DNA of 64,000 bases. Origin: an uncultured Prochlorococcus sp. Its GTDB lineage: Bacteria; Cyanobacteriota; Cyanobacteriia; PCC-6307; Cyanobiaceae. Positions 25,422 to 35,646 of this stretch are shown here, in pieces. A model generated the notes under the pieces. That model saw nothing but the letters and a program-made list of their open reading frames with translations, made no database searches and was not told the origin of the DNA. A program made the translations under genes and the position numbers. The first letter of the stretch is position 1. Every line of letters starts with the position of its first letter. The DNA lies in NCBI GenBank assembly GCA_902519235.1, contig CABYJE010000001.1:181769-245768 (forward strand). The letters are read 5' to 3'.

Positions 25422-27224
25422 TTAATAGTTAGCACCAGTTTTACGGTGATGAACTGCTGTAAGACAATCGGATTTTAGTATATTACCGTGTAGTACTTCA
25501 GCGTATATTACCCAATGATCTCCACATTCCATTCTTTCTTTTACAGACGCATCCAGCCATGCTAAGGAGTCAGGAATTATTATCTGTTCATTAGGAGTAA
25601 ATTCAATATTTAAGCCTTCAAATCTATCTTCACCAGGTGAAAAAGGTTTTGTGAATCTTTTCAAAGGTTCTTTAAAACTTTTTTCACTTAAAATATTTAA
25701 AGCGAATGAATCTCCAATTTGAAGTAGAGACTCAACCGATCTATCTTTTGCTACTGCAATACTTAATCCTGGTGGAGAAAAACTTGCTTGACTAACCCAA
25801 GACGCAAGCATAGCTCCTCTGATATTATTCTCATCTTTTCCTTTAGAGGCAGTTAAAACACAAAGCGAGCCAATTACTCTTCCAAGAGCTTGTAACTTTG
25901 GATCCGTTTTACTTGTAATCATTCCAGTATCTGATTTTCTAGGTTTTTTATTAGCTTTCTTTATAATTTTTCTCCCAAAGTGAGTACCTATTTCTTCTAG
26001 CTCTTTAATTTTTGGTTTATTTGGACTGAATTTAATTCTTATAGGGTCAAAACTAAACTGAAAACCGCCGTCTTTTAATTTCGATTCAAGTAAATCGATC
26101 GCTTCCCCGCTCCAGCCAAAACTACCAAAAATACCAACTGGTTTATCTCTATTGCCCTCTGATAACAACGTTCCTAGTGCACTCACTATAGGCGTTGGGG
26201 CGTGCCCCCCAAGTGTGGGAGAGCCTATTAAATATCCATCAGCATTTTGGATGGATTTTATAAGTACCTCATTGGACGTAAATTCACAATTAATACTTTC
26301 TACTTCAACTGAAGTTCTATTTATCCCTTTAGCCAAAGCATCACCTATAGAGGCTGTATTTCCATAAGCACTTGCATAAATAAGAGCTATTTTAGGATTG
26401 TTTGTTGATAGGTTTTCACCCCATCTAATGTAATCATTTAAAAAGCTTTTTAAGCTGTATTCGATAGCTGGACCGTGTAATGGTGCAATTGTTTTAACAT
26501 CATAATCTGCAATTTTTTCAGTTATTGATACCACTTGATTAGACATTGGTGCCATCAGACAATCATAAAAGTGTTTTCTATCAATCTCTGTACTAATTCG
26601 ATTTGTCTCCGACCAATATTCAGATGCAATGTGTGCAGAGAAAATCTTTTCACTTAGAAGTATTTCTTGGTTGCGTTCATAAATTATTAAGCCACCAGGC
26701 CAACGTGCCGTTGGAATAGGAATTAAATCTAGTGAAATGTTACCTAATTCTAAATTAAGTTCCTTTTTGACTATGTTTATTTTGGGTAATTGAATTTCAA
26801 TGAATTCTTTTAAGTTGGGATTTCTTTGATTCCAAAGTTCACTAATAAGTTTAAAGCCAGGATTTGAGCAAGTTATACTTAAGTCTTGAAATTGTTTACT
26901 AATATTTTTTATGGTTTCTATGATTTGTGGATTGATATGTCCAGTAATGAAGTTAATTTTTTTAAATTTATATTGATTAAAAAAGTTAGATATTATCTCA
27001 TTAAATGAATTAAAATATTGCTTTTCAGGTGGATGAACAATAAAAAGTTCTTCATTAGTTCTTATTAAAAAAGTATTAAAAGAGGTTCCTTTTTCGAGAT
27101 TAAACTCAAGTTCAAATCTTTCTTTTTTGTAGTCAAGAAATCTGACGCAAGTAAAATTTTCAGCAATTTCAAATTTTAAAAAGTTTTGATTTTCTGCAAT
27201 TAAGCTTATATTAATCTCTGACAT
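25422..27224 (-). CDS. flv1: Flavodiiron protein Flv1-type (non-canonical diiron site)
   Basis: The 600-residue protein has the three-domain cyanobacterial layout: metallo-beta-lactamase-like (1-250), flavodoxin-like (about 270-410; ALIYASAYGNTASIGDAL) and flavin-reductase-like (about 440-600). The usual HxExDH metal ligands are replaced: the region reads GHINPQIIE, and the later His is Arg in ARWPGG. That loss identifies the Flv1 type. In Synechocystis Flv1 acts with Flv3 to reduce O2 to water downstream of photosystem I. Its partner is at 28581. Confidence 0.9.
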   Translation of the reverse strand: MSEINISLIAENQNFLKFEIAENFTCVRFLDYKKERFELEFNLEKGTSFNTFLIRTNEELFIVHPPEKQYFNSFNEIISNFFNQYKFKKINFITGHINPQIIETIKNISKQFQDLSITCSNPGFKLISELWNQRNPNLKEFIEIQLPKINIVKKELNLELGNISLDLIPIPTARWPGGLIIYERNQEILLSEKIFSAHIASEYWSETNRISTEIDRKHFYDCLMAPMSNQVVSITEKIADYDVKTIAPLHGPAIEYSLKSFLNDYIRWGENLSTNNPKIALIYASAYGNTASIGDALAKGINRTSVEVESINCEFTSNEVLIKSIQNADGYLIGSPTLGGHAPTPIVSALGTLLSEGNRDKPVGIFGSFGWSGEAIDLLESKLKDGGFQFSFDPIRIKFSPNKPKIKELEEIGTHFGRKIIKKANKKPRKSDTGMITSKTDPKLQALGRVIGSLCVLTASKGKDENNIRGAMLASWVSQASFSPPGLSIAVAKDRSVESLLQIGDSFALNILSEKSFKEPLKRFTKPFSPGEDRFEGLNIEFTPNEQIIIPDSLAWLDASVKERMECGDHWVIYAEVLHGNILKSDCLTAVHHRKTGANY

Positions 27225-27429
27225 TTTATAGACTTATTTACAAGTGGTGTTTGTGACTTATTAGTGACACCAGGGGTTCATATGGGGTTTCAACAGATTT
27301 TCAACTATCGACCAGAACATTTAATTCTTGTGAAATCGTTATTTATCAGTCGATTATACCTATAACAGCACCATTATTGAGTTAGTAAATGGAGGGTTTC
27401 CAACAGGAACGCGATTTCTTGTTGATTAT

Positions 27430-27576
27430 CTAAGCAAATTGATGATTTTTATAAATTTTTCTGTAATCATCATGTAATCTTTCTGTTGCTAATCTTCTAT
27501 TCTTCATTGCGTCTCTTATTAAATCCATTTCATGGAAGTTTTGATTGAGAATAGTGAAAGGAGTAATGAGTTTCAT
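27430..27576 (-). CDS. 48-residue small basic protein between flv genes
   Basis: A minus-strand ORF of 48 codons begins MKLITPFTILNQNFHEMD and continues with a basic helix (RDAMKNRRLATERLHDDYRK). A good Shine-Dalgarno-like AGAGGAAG lies about 5 nt before the ATG. No family is recognised. The well-placed ribosome site and amphipathic helix support a real gene. It sits in the segment separating flv1 from flv3. Confidence 0.5.
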   Translation of the reverse strand: MKLITPFTILNQNFHEMDLIRDAMKNRRLATERLHDDYRKIYKNHQFA

Positions 27577-27765
27577 AAGACTTCCTCTATATACAACTAT
27601 ATTGTCCTCCTTTTTACTTGAAATTCATAGGGTATTTCTACCAAAGTATTAGTATTAGTGCTTTGTGGGTGTCACGACTATCATTTTCCATTCAGTAGGA
27701 GTAGAAATAATTCACGAGCAAAAGCATTTCATCGACTTTGTGGACAGCGAGGTGCATATGACTCG

Positions 27766-27799
27766 AAGAGGGCAAACAAATGCCCTCTTATTTTTTTCT
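27766..27799 (+). terminator. Rho-independent terminator, possible end of a small RNA
   Basis: The inverted repeat AGAGGGCA, loop AACAAA, TGCCCTCT is followed by a T-rich tract. No plus-strand coding sequence convincingly ends here, so it may terminate an unrecognised small RNA whose 5' end would lie within about 27600-27765. Apart from this and the palindrome at 27851, I see nothing in 27577-27963. Confidence 0.7.
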
Positions 27800-27850
27800 T
27801 TGTTTCACTTTATAGATCTCCAGTGTGGAAAGGGAGAGTGGAATGTTGCT

Positions 27851-27872
27851 CAACTGTCACATGTGACAGTTG
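27851..27872. repeat. Perfect 22-bp palindrome upstream of the secreted glycine-rich protein
   Basis: Two 11-base arms (CAACTGTCACA and TGTGACAGTTG) form a perfect palindrome with no spacer, 92 bp upstream of the ATG at 27964. No T-run follows, so it is more likely a DNA-binding site than a terminator. It does not match the NtcA consensus. The binder is unknown. Confidence 0.6.
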
Positions 27873-27963
27873 CCAAAGAATAATAATTCAACTTTAAATT
27901 TTCAACAAATAATTTATTGTTTAGATGTGTGAGTGAGTTGTTGAAAATATCTTAATTTTTAAA

Positions 27964-28407
27964 ATGAAAATTCTTGTCGCAACTCTTATATTGGGTGCTT
28001 CTTTTCCAGTCAATGCTTATGAGAGTACTGGAGATCATATTCATCGAGAAGCATACGAGTCACAAAAAGGATACGCATATGAGAACAAGTGCTTCCGTTA
28101 TGAATATAGGGAAAAATATATTCCAGGCACTTCAATGTCTCCAGGTTATGTCAAATCTTATAGTGAGAAGATTTCTATCCCATGCAATAGTCATCGCAGT
28201 GTATTTAATCATTATCATCATAAGACTGAACCACAAACTTCGTATGTGAAATATAAACCTGCTCCAAAATGTACTGGAAGTACAACTTTAGGTGGATTAA
28301 TAGGTGGTGGAATTGCAGCATCTTTATCAAAAAGTGATGCATATGGTTGGAGTATTCCTTTAGGTGCAGTTTTAGGTGCAGGAATTGGAAATGCCGAATG
28401 TAAATAA
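27964..28407 (+). CDS. Secreted protein with C-terminal glycine-zipper segment
   Basis: The 147-residue protein has a signal peptide MKILVATLILGASFPVNA (cleavage after about residue 18). A tyrosine/histidine-rich mature region with several cysteines follows. The C-terminal GGLIGGGIAASLSKSDAYGWSIPLGAVLGAGIGN has the spacing of glycine-zipper 2TM-type outer-membrane or periplasmic proteins. The function is unknown. It lies between flv3 and flv1 on the opposite strand, behind a 22-bp palindrome. Its composition suggests an accessory gene. Confidence 0.75.
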   Translation: MKILVATLILGASFPVNAYESTGDHIHREAYESQKGYAYENKCFRYEYREKYIPGTSMSPGYVKSYSEKISIPCNSHRSVFNHYHHKTEPQTSYVKYKPAPKCTGSTTLGGLIGGGIAASLSKSDAYGWSIPLGAVLGAGIGNAECK

Positions 28408-28580
28408 TTATGGTTTTCATTTAATATTGGGGTCAATGTTCAACGGATTTCAATTATCAATCAAAAAAACCTAGTTATAACTTCAAACTATATTTTCTTC
28501 AACTGCATTTCAAAGTATATTGTCTCTATCTGAATGTAGTGATAGCAATGGTTTATAAATACTCTAAATATAAAGACTGG

Positions 28581-30356
28581 TCAGTAGTGGTTAGCAACTT
28601 TTCTGTGATGAACCGCTGTCTTGCAGGATAAGTCAGAGACGTTACCATTTTCAACAATTCCGTAAATTATCCAGTGGTCTGGAGTCTCTAGTCTGGAACT
28701 AACTTTACAATCTAAAAAGGCAAGTGAATCTGAGAGGACTGGACCTCCTACTGCAATGTTGCTAATTACATCTACATCCGCAAATCTATCAGCTCCAGGA
28801 GCAAATCTTTTTAAAAAATGTCTGAACATTTTTTGATAATTATCTTCTCTTAAGATATTAACAACAAAACCTTTTCCAACTTGCATATATGATTCAATAG
28901 CACGATCTTTTGCTACTGCGACTGTAATTCCTGGTGGAGAAAAACTTGCTTGACTAACCCAACTTGCTACCATGGCACTTTGCCTAAATGTTGAACCTTC
29001 TCCTTGGCTCGCTGTAACTACATATAATCCTCCACTTAATCTACCTAAAGCTTTATCTAAATTGGAATCAAGACTTTTCATAGACGCAATATTTTTCTTT
29101 TTATTGATTAATTGACCCAAGTCAGTACCAGCTTCTTCGAATTGTTGATAAACAACGGGATCTGGAATATTTTTCACCCTTAAAGGAGAGAAAGCTTCCT
29201 TTTGACCAAGTTCTCTTAATTTATTTGCTAAGGAGTCTATTGGTTCATCATTACCACCAAATGCATCATAGACAGCAGTAAATTGTTTCGATTTTAGTGC
29301 TGCAAATAAAGTACCAAGAGATTCTTTTAATTCATTATCTGAATCAACTGGCCATGTGGGGATGACTACTGCTTTTGATTCCGAAATTAAACTTGTTAAT
29401 TCTTGGGGGTCAGAAGATCTTAAATCAATTAATTGTACCTGTGCATCTGCTTTACTTATTCCATGAGATATCGCTTGACTTAGTCGATCACAATAACCAT
29501 AGTCGCTTATATAGCAGACTGATACAAAATCATTACCTTTGCTTTTATTACTACTCCATTCTTGATATTTTCCTTTCCAAAAATTGACCTGATTTTGGAG
29601 TAAAGGCCCATGGCCAACAGCTATAGTTTTTAATTCAGGTAGTTTATCTATTCTTTTAATGGCTTGTATAACACTCCTAGCGTTAGGACCCATAAGGCAA
29701 TCGTAATAAAAACGAAAATCTTCGTATATTTCTTTTTGATCAGTGTCAAAAAATTCGTCAGAACAATAATGAAGTCCAAAGGCATCGCATGTATAAAGAA
29801 CATGTGTGCTGTGATCATATGAGAAAATTGTATCTGGCCAATGTAAATTTGGTGCGCTTATAAATTCAATATTATGTTCTAAACCGCTATTAGGATTAGT
29901 TCCGAGATTTAAAAACTCACCGCTCTTTACCTCTAGACGCTTAAAGGGAATATGTATTTGGTCTTCAATAAATTTAAGGGCTAATTTTGATCCTACTACT
30001 GTGATATTTTGATTCAATTCTAAAAGATTACCTATTAAACCAGAATGATCAGGTTCTGTATGACTTGTAATAAGATAATCAACTTCTTGTGGATTAACTT
30101 TTTTTAGTAATTCTTCAAACCATAATTCTTCGAACTTTGCGTGACTGGTATCAATTATTGCTAATTTTTCGCCTTTTATAATAAAACTATTGTAAGTAGT
30201 TCCATTTCTTAAGCCAAATTCAATATCAAATCTACTGCGATCCCAATCTAAAGATCTTATGGCACATGAATCATCAGCGAAGTTTTGAGATTGAACTGTC
30301 AACTTGTTATTTATTTGTGCCAATTTTGAATTACTTGTCTGAGCAGAGGCTAGCAT
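28581..30356 (-). CDS. flv3: Flavodiiron protein Flv3-type (canonical diiron site)
   Basis: The 591-residue protein has metallo-beta-lactamase-like, flavodoxin-like and flavin-reductase-like domains in order. The canonical ligands are present: SHTEPDHSG (HxExDH), the His of APNLHWPDT, the Asp of TCDAFG, and the His of VGHGPL. These mark the Flv3 type. It acts with Flv1 to reduce O2 without releasing reactive oxygen, protecting photosystem I under fluctuating light. It would be upstream of flv1 in transcription, but 1.35 kb with an opposite-strand gene separates them. Confidence 0.92.
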   Translation of the reverse strand: MLASAQTSNSKLAQINNKLTVQSQNFADDSCAIRSLDWDRSRFDIEFGLRNGTTYNSFIIKGEKLAIIDTSHAKFEELWFEELLKKVNPQEVDYLITSHTEPDHSGLIGNLLELNQNITVVGSKLALKFIEDQIHIPFKRLEVKSGEFLNLGTNPNSGLEHNIEFISAPNLHWPDTIFSYDHSTHVLYTCDAFGLHYCSDEFFDTDQKEIYEDFRFYYDCLMGPNARSVIQAIKRIDKLPELKTIAVGHGPLLQNQVNFWKGKYQEWSSNKSKGNDFVSVCYISDYGYCDRLSQAISHGISKADAQVQLIDLRSSDPQELTSLISESKAVVIPTWPVDSDNELKESLGTLFAALKSKQFTAVYDAFGGNDEPIDSLANKLRELGQKEAFSPLRVKNIPDPVVYQQFEEAGTDLGQLINKKKNIASMKSLDSNLDKALGRLSGGLYVVTASQGEGSTFRQSAMVASWVSQASFSPPGITVAVAKDRAIESYMQVGKGFVVNILREDNYQKMFRHFLKRFAPGADRFADVDVISNIAVGGPVLSDSLAFLDCKVSSRLETPDHWIIYGIVENGNVSDLSCKTAVHHRKVANHY

Positions 30357-30472
30357 AGGACAAACCGCGTTATAGAATAACTTTAGTTATGTAGAATATA
30401 AATCCGCGTGATTATTTTTGCGAAATAACCGAAATTACGCTTTTCTTTATTTTTTGTTTTTATTCTGGATAA

Positions 30473-33133
30473 ATGACATCTCAACTAATTAAAAAAATAG
30501 TTACTGGAGATGAGATAAGAAGTGCTTTTTTAAAATTTTATAGTGAAAAATTACATAAAATCATTCCAAGTGCATCTTTAATTCCAGAAGATCCTACTGT
30601 TATGCTCACAATTGCTGGAATGCTCCCTTTTAAACCAGTTTTTTTAGGTTTAAAAGAGAGACCATCAAAAAGGGCTACATCTAGCCAAAAGTGCATTAGA
30701 ACAAACGATATAGAAAATGTTGGAGTTACAGCTAGACACCACACTTTTTTTGAAATGCTTGGTAATTTCTCTTTTGGAGATTATTTTAAACGAGAGGCAA
30801 TTCAGTGGGCCTGGGAATTAGTTACTAATATTTATCAACTTTCTGCTCAAAATATTATCGTTAGTGTCTTTCACGAAGATGAAGAGTCTGCAAAAATTTG
30901 GAGAGATGAAATTGGTATTCATCCAGATAGGATAGTGAAACTAGGTGAGAAAGATAATTTTTGGTCTTCTGGAAAAACAGGCCCATGTGGACCTTGTTCA
31001 GAACTGTATTATGATTTTTATCCTGAAAAAGGTCTGCAGAAAATTGATTTAGAAGATGGAAATCGTTTTATTGAATTTTATAATCTTGTTTTTATGCAAT
31101 ACAATCGAGATCCTAATGGAAAATTGACAGATTTAAAATTTAAAAATATTGATACGGGAATGGGCCTTGAAAGGATGGCTCAAATATTGCAAAAAAAGCA
31201 AAATAATTATGAGACAGATTTAATTTTTCCTATCATTCAAAAAGCATGTGAGATTGCAAATATTGATTATTTTTCATCAAATGATAAAAACAAAATTTCT
31301 TTAAAAATCATTGGAGATCATATAAGAGCTGTTATTCATTTAATTTCTGATGGAGTAGCAGCAAGTAATCTCGGCAGGGGTTATATATTAAGAAGGCTTA
31401 TTAGAAGAATGGTCAGACATGGCAGATTGTTAGGCATAACAAATGAATTTTTACCGCATATTGCTACTGTCGGGATTAATTTAATGCAAAATAATTATCC
31501 TGATTTAAAAAATAATAATGATTTAATTTTGAATGAGATAAAAATTGAAGAAGTAAGGTTTAGAGAAACTCTTGAAAGGGGAGAGAAATTGCTAGATGAA
31601 TTAATTTCTTCTGGGGAGAAATTAATTTCTGGTTTTAAAGCTTTTGAACTTTATGATACTTATGGATTTCCTCTAGAACTTACTGTAGAAATTGCTGAAG
31701 AAAATAGTATCAGTGTAGATGTAAAGGGTTTTGAAGAAGAAATGTATGCACAAAAAAAGAGAGCGAAAGCCGCTTCAAGTAATATTGATTTGACATTAGA
31801 GGGATCATTAGAGCGAGAAATAGATCTTTTTAACAAAACTGTTTTTAATGGTTACGATTCACTTCTTTCGGAAGCTGAAATAAAGGGTATATTTTTGGAT
31901 TCAAAATTAGTTAAGCAAGCTAGTGAAGGTCAGAAAGTTTTAATTGTTCTTGATCAGACAACTTTTTATGGAGAATCCGGCGGGCAAGTTGGTGATATTG
32001 GGATCATATTTTCAAAAGATGTAGAGGTTTTAGTTGATAATGTTACTCGAAAGAAAGATGTTTTTTTACATTATGGAACGATCAAAAAAGGAATATTAAC
32101 TATTGGACAAAAAATTAAGACTAATGTTAAATCCTCAAATAGAGCTAAGGCTGCTGCAAATCATACAGCTACCCATCTATTGCAATCTGCTCTCAAATCA
32201 ATTGTTGATGAAAGTGTTGGACAAAAAGGTTCATTAGTCGCCTTTAATAAATTAAGATTCGACTTTAATTCTTCTATTCCTATTTCTAAAGATCAAATTT
32301 CTAAGATTGAGAGTCTAGTTAACTCGTGGATTATGGAAAATCATATCCTAGAAATAAAAAATATGTCTAAGAGTGAGGCTCTTGAAAAAGGTGCAGTTGC
32401 CATGTTTGGAGAAAAATATGATGATGAAGTGCGTGTTGTTAATGTTCCAGGGGTTTCAATGGAACTTTGTGGTGGCACACATGTTAAAACTACATCCGAA
32501 TTAGGTTCTTTCAAAATAATCAGTGAGGAAGGAATCTCAGCAGGAGTTAGAAGAATTGAAGCATTATCAGGTCAATCAGCATTCGACTATTTTAGTGATA
32601 GAAATGCTTTAGTAAATCAACTAAGTGATTTGTTAAAAGCAAATCCTAGTCAACTTTTTGAAAGGGTTAATAATTTGCAAGCTGAGCTTGTTAATAAGAA
32701 TAAAGAGATACAAAAAATGAAAGATGAAATTACATACTTTAAATACTCTTCTCTAAAATCAACAGCTAAAATAGTCAATTCTTTTTCAATTTTAGTAAAT
32801 CAGATTGATGGTTTAGATGGAAATTCTTTGCAATCTGCAGCTCGTAATTTAACTTCTCATTTAGGAAATAAAGCAATAGTGATTCTTGGTGGCATGCCAA
32901 ATCCAGAAAACAGAAAGTTGATATTTGTAGTTTCTTTAGGTGAAGATGCGGTAAAAATAGGATTGCATGCAGGTAAATTTATTAATGAGATTGCAAGAAT
33001 TTGTTCGGGAGGTGGAGGAGGGAAGCCTAACTTTGCTCAAGCAGGTGCTAAAGATACTGATAAGTTAAGTGTTGCTTTAGATTATGCTAAACATCATTTG
33101 CAAAAAACATTAGAAAGTTATTCTGATAAATAA
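30473..33133 (+). CDS. alaS: Alanyl-tRNA synthetase
   Basis: The 886-residue class II synthetase charges tRNA-Ala. The N-terminal catalytic core includes [18 protein letters not shown] and [18 protein letters not shown]. The editing domain has [11 protein letters not shown] and the zinc-binding CGGTHVKTT. The C-terminal oligomerisation domain ends with [16 protein letters not shown]. The length is normal. It is divergent from flv3 across about 116 bp and its 3' end overlaps speA by 16 bp. Confidence 0.97.
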   Translation: MTSQLIKKIVTGDEIRSAFLKFYSEKLHKIIPSASLIPEDPTVMLTIAGMLPFKPVFLGLKERPSKRATSSQKCIRTNDIENVGVTARHHTFFEMLGNFSFGDYFKREAIQWAWELVTNIYQLSAQNIIVSVFHEDEESAKIWRDEIGIHPDRIVKLGEKDNFWSSGKTGPCGPCSELYYDFYPEKGLQKIDLEDGNRFIEFYNLVFMQYNRDPNGKLTDLKFKNIDTGMGLERMAQILQKKQNNYETDLIFPIIQKACEIANIDYFSSNDKNKISLKIIGDHIRAVIHLISDGVAASNLGRGYILRRLIRRMVRHGRLLGITNEFLPHIATVGINLMQNNYPDLKNNNDLILNEIKIEEVRFRETLERGEKLLDELISSGEKLISGFKAFELYDTYGFPLELTVEIAEENSISVDVKGFEEEMYAQKKRAKAASSNIDLTLEGSLEREIDLFNKTVFNGYDSLLSEAEIKGIFLDSKLVKQASEGQKVLIVLDQTTFYGESGGQVGDIGIIFSKDVEVLVDNVTRKKDVFLHYGTIKKGILTIGQKIKTNVKSSNRAKAAANHTATHLLQSALKSIVDESVGQKGSLVAFNKLRFDFNSSIPISKDQISKIESLVNSWIMENHILEIKNMSKSEALEKGAVAMFGEKYDDEVRVVNVPGVSMELCGGTHVKTTSELGSFKIISEEGISAGVRRIEALSGQSAFDYFSDRNALVNQLSDLLKANPSQLFERVNNLQAELVNKNKEIQKMKDEITYFKYSSLKSTAKIVNSFSILVNQIDGLDGNSLQSAARNLTSHLGNKAIVILGGMPNPENRKLIFVVSLGEDAVKIGLHAGKFINEIARICSGGGGGKPNFAQAGAKDTDKLSVALDYAKHHLQKTLESYSDK

Positions 33134-35064
33134 CTACTTTTTCTTAGACTAATTTCGATTTGATCAATTAATTTTCTTGCTTCTTCAATAGTTAATTTTT
33201 TTTGATCAATTGCTGATTCAGTATTAATTCTTATAGATTCAACCAAAGCAGCTGAACTGTAATCTAATAATTGTAAAATTTCAGACTTACTGTCCTCTTT
33301 AATAATATTTTTGACCTTATATGAATTATCTTGATTTATATCTATATGAACAACGTTTGTATTGCCAAATAGATTGTGCAAGTTTCCTAATGCTTCTTGA
33401 TAGGCTCCAGTTAGAAAAATTCCAATTAGATAATCTTTATCTTGCTCTGGTTTATGTAAATTTAGTAATGATTTAATTTTTCCATCATCAATAAAATTAT
33501 TTAGTTTCCCATCTGAATCACAAGTTAAATCTGCAAAGTTCCCTTTGCAGAAGGGCTCTTCTAAGTGCCTATGTATTGGTACTGTTGGAAAAATCTGATT
33601 GATTGCCCAGCTATCGGGAATAGATTTAAAAATAGATAAATTTGCATAATAAGTTGATGCAAGAGTTTCTGTAATTTCAGATAAATCAGGGTGATTAATT
33701 TCATCATTATTCAGGGTATTAGAAATTTCTTTTGCGCAAGCCCACGTCAGTTCTTCGGCATAAGCTCGTTCCTCTAAACTTAAAAATCCTAATCTAAAGG
33801 CAACTAAGCAATCTTCTTTAAACTTTTTTGCATCATTCCATAGTTCAATTATTTCAGATAAATTTATTTTTTTATTTTTAAGTTTTTTTAATTCACAAAA
33901 AGTTTCAAGTAAATTTGAAATTATTAATTGTTGATTCTTTCTATCAAAAATTTGTAGTTTGGAACTGACATGGCTTGTCCCTAAGACATTAAAAATTAAA
34001 ACCGAACAATGACTAATTATTGCCCTTCCACTTTCTGAGATTATGGTTGGATGCTTGATATTATTTAATTCACATGAATCTTTAATGGTTGCAATTACAT
34101 CGTTAGCATAATTTTGAAGAGAATAATTAGTAGAGGTGTTGGAAGAGGTTTTAGTTCCATCAAAATCTATGCCTAATCCTCCGCCTACATCGATATATTG
34201 CATTGGGGCTCCTAGTTTGCATAGTTCAACATATATTTGACTTGCTTCTTGTAATGCGTCTTTGATCACAGCAATATCACTTATCTGACTTCCTATATGA
34301 AAATGTAGTAATTTCATTTCTTTTATAAGATTTGCTTCTTTAAGTTCTCTTATTGTCGACATAATTTCTGGGATTGATAATCCAAATTTGGAATTATCTC
34401 CAATAGATTTGCCCCATCTACCACTACTTTTGCTTGATAATTTTGCTCTAATTCCTATCAATGGAGTCGCGTTAAGTTCTTGAACTGCTTGAATAATTCT
34501 TTTTACTTCATCTCGTTGTTCAATAACAATTATTGGATTTTTCCCGAGTTTTCTTGCCAAAGTAGCAATCTCAATATATTTTTTATCTTTATATCCGTTG
34601 CATATCAATAATGAATTTGGGTTTTCAAGAAGTGCAAGGCCAATTAATAGTTCTGATTTACTTCCTACTTCTAAACCAAAATTCCATTTTCTACCAAATT
34701 CTATTATCTTTTCCAATACATTTTTTTGTTGATTACATTTGACAGGAAAAACGCCTTGATAAATATTCTCATATTTGTAGGTGTTTATTGCTTTTGAAAA
34801 AGCATCATGTAGTGCATTTATTCGATCTTTCAAGATATCGTTAAATCTTATGATTAATGGAGGATTTATTTCTCTACTTTTAAGTTCTTTGACAAGCTTG
34901 AAAAGATCAATTTTATTTTCAGATTTTATATCTTTGGTTACTGATATATTTCCTTTTGAATTAATAGAAAAATATTTATCCCCCCATTTGTCTATTTTGT
35001 AAGTAGAAATACTATCTTCAATAGTCCAAGTATTCTTTAATTTTTTCGGCTCAAAATTGGTCAA
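33118..35064 (-). CDS. speA: Biosynthetic arginine decarboxylase
   Basis: The enzyme decarboxylates arginine to agmatine, the first step of polyamine synthesis. The 648-residue PLP protein has the alanine-racemase-fold barrel with the cofactor lysine in [15 protein letters not shown]. It carries [40 protein letters not shown] and the C-terminal [18 protein letters not shown]. The length fits the SpeA family. It is divergent from ndk, with 120 bp between them. Confidence 0.95.
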   Translation of the reverse strand: MTNFEPKKLKNTWTIEDSISTYKIDKWGDKYFSINSKGNISVTKDIKSENKIDLFKLVKELKSREINPPLIIRFNDILKDRINALHDAFSKAINTYKYENIYQGVFPVKCNQQKNVLEKIIEFGRKWNFGLEVGSKSELLIGLALLENPNSLLICNGYKDKKYIEIATLARKLGKNPIIVIEQRDEVKRIIQAVQELNATPLIGIRAKLSSKSSGRWGKSIGDNSKFGLSIPEIMSTIRELKEANLIKEMKLLHFHIGSQISDIAVIKDALQEASQIYVELCKLGAPMQYIDVGGGLGIDFDGTKTSSNTSTNYSLQNYANDVIATIKDSCELNNIKHPTIISESGRAIISHCSVLIFNVLGTSHVSSKLQIFDRKNQQLIISNLLETFCELKKLKNKKINLSEIIELWNDAKKFKEDCLVAFRLGFLSLEERAYAEELTWACAKEISNTLNNDEINHPDLSEITETLASTYYANLSIFKSIPDSWAINQIFPTVPIHRHLEEPFCKGNFADLTCDSDGKLNNFIDDGKIKSLLNLHKPEQDKDYLIGIFLTGAYQEALGNLHNLFGNTNVVHIDINQDNSYKVKNIIKEDSKSEILQLLDYSSAALVESIRINTESAIDQKKLTIEEARKLIDQIEISLRKSSYLSE

Positions 35065-35184
35065 TTTATGTCTTAATGATTAATAAATGTTTTTAAATAA
35101 CTCAAAGCAATATCTTTTATTTTACTGATTACTTGCCAAGTTACCACCTAAAAGTTGAATATACATAGAGTGATTATTAACTAA

Positions 35185-35643
35185 ATGACCAAAGAGAGAA
35201 CCTTTATTGCAATTAAACCAGATGGAGTTCAAAGAGGATATGTTGCTGAGATTATTGGCAGATTTGAAAAAAAAGGATTTAAATTGGTTGGATTAAAGCA
35301 ATTAATCCCCTCAAAAGATCTCGCTCAAAATCACTATGGAGTACATAGAGAAAGACCCTTTTTTGGTGATTTAGTAGACTTTATTTCAAGTGGTCCTGTT
35401 GTAGCAATGGTGTGGGAAGGTGAAGGAGTTATTTTGAGCGCTAGAAAACTAATAGGTGCAACCAAACCTCTTGAAGCAGAGCCTGGAACAATTAGAGGTG
35501 ATTTAGCTATTGATATTGGGAGAAATATTATTCATGGTTCTGATGGAGAAGATACAGCAAAATTTGAAATTGATCTATGGTTTAACGAAGAGGAATTATG
35601 TGGATGGGAAACTTCTGATTCGAAATGGCGATCTGAAAATTAA
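35185..35643 (+). CDS. ndk: Nucleoside diphosphate kinase
   Basis: The 152-residue enzyme equilibrates nucleoside di- and triphosphates through a phosphohistidine. It starts [18 protein letters not shown]. The catalytic histidine is in [16 protein letters not shown], and [22 protein letters not shown] is conserved. The length is normal. It abuts the convergent ThiO-like gene with 3 bp between stops. Confidence 0.97.
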   Translation: MTKERTFIAIKPDGVQRGYVAEIIGRFEKKGFKLVGLKQLIPSKDLAQNHYGVHRERPFFGDLVDFISSGPVVAMVWEGEGVILSARKLIGATKPLEAEPGTIRGDLAIDIGRNIIHGSDGEDTAKFEIDLWFNEEELCGWETSDSKWRSEN

Positions 35644-35646
35644 AAT

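Noticed and set aside
27658..27897. Two overlapping plus-strand ORFs upstream of the secreted protein
   Set aside because: Both run through the terminator hairpin and the palindrome and have no protein-like composition.
28205..28436. Minus-strand ORFs opposite the secreted glycine-rich gene
   Set aside because: They have His/Ile/Leu-biased shadow composition and no start context.
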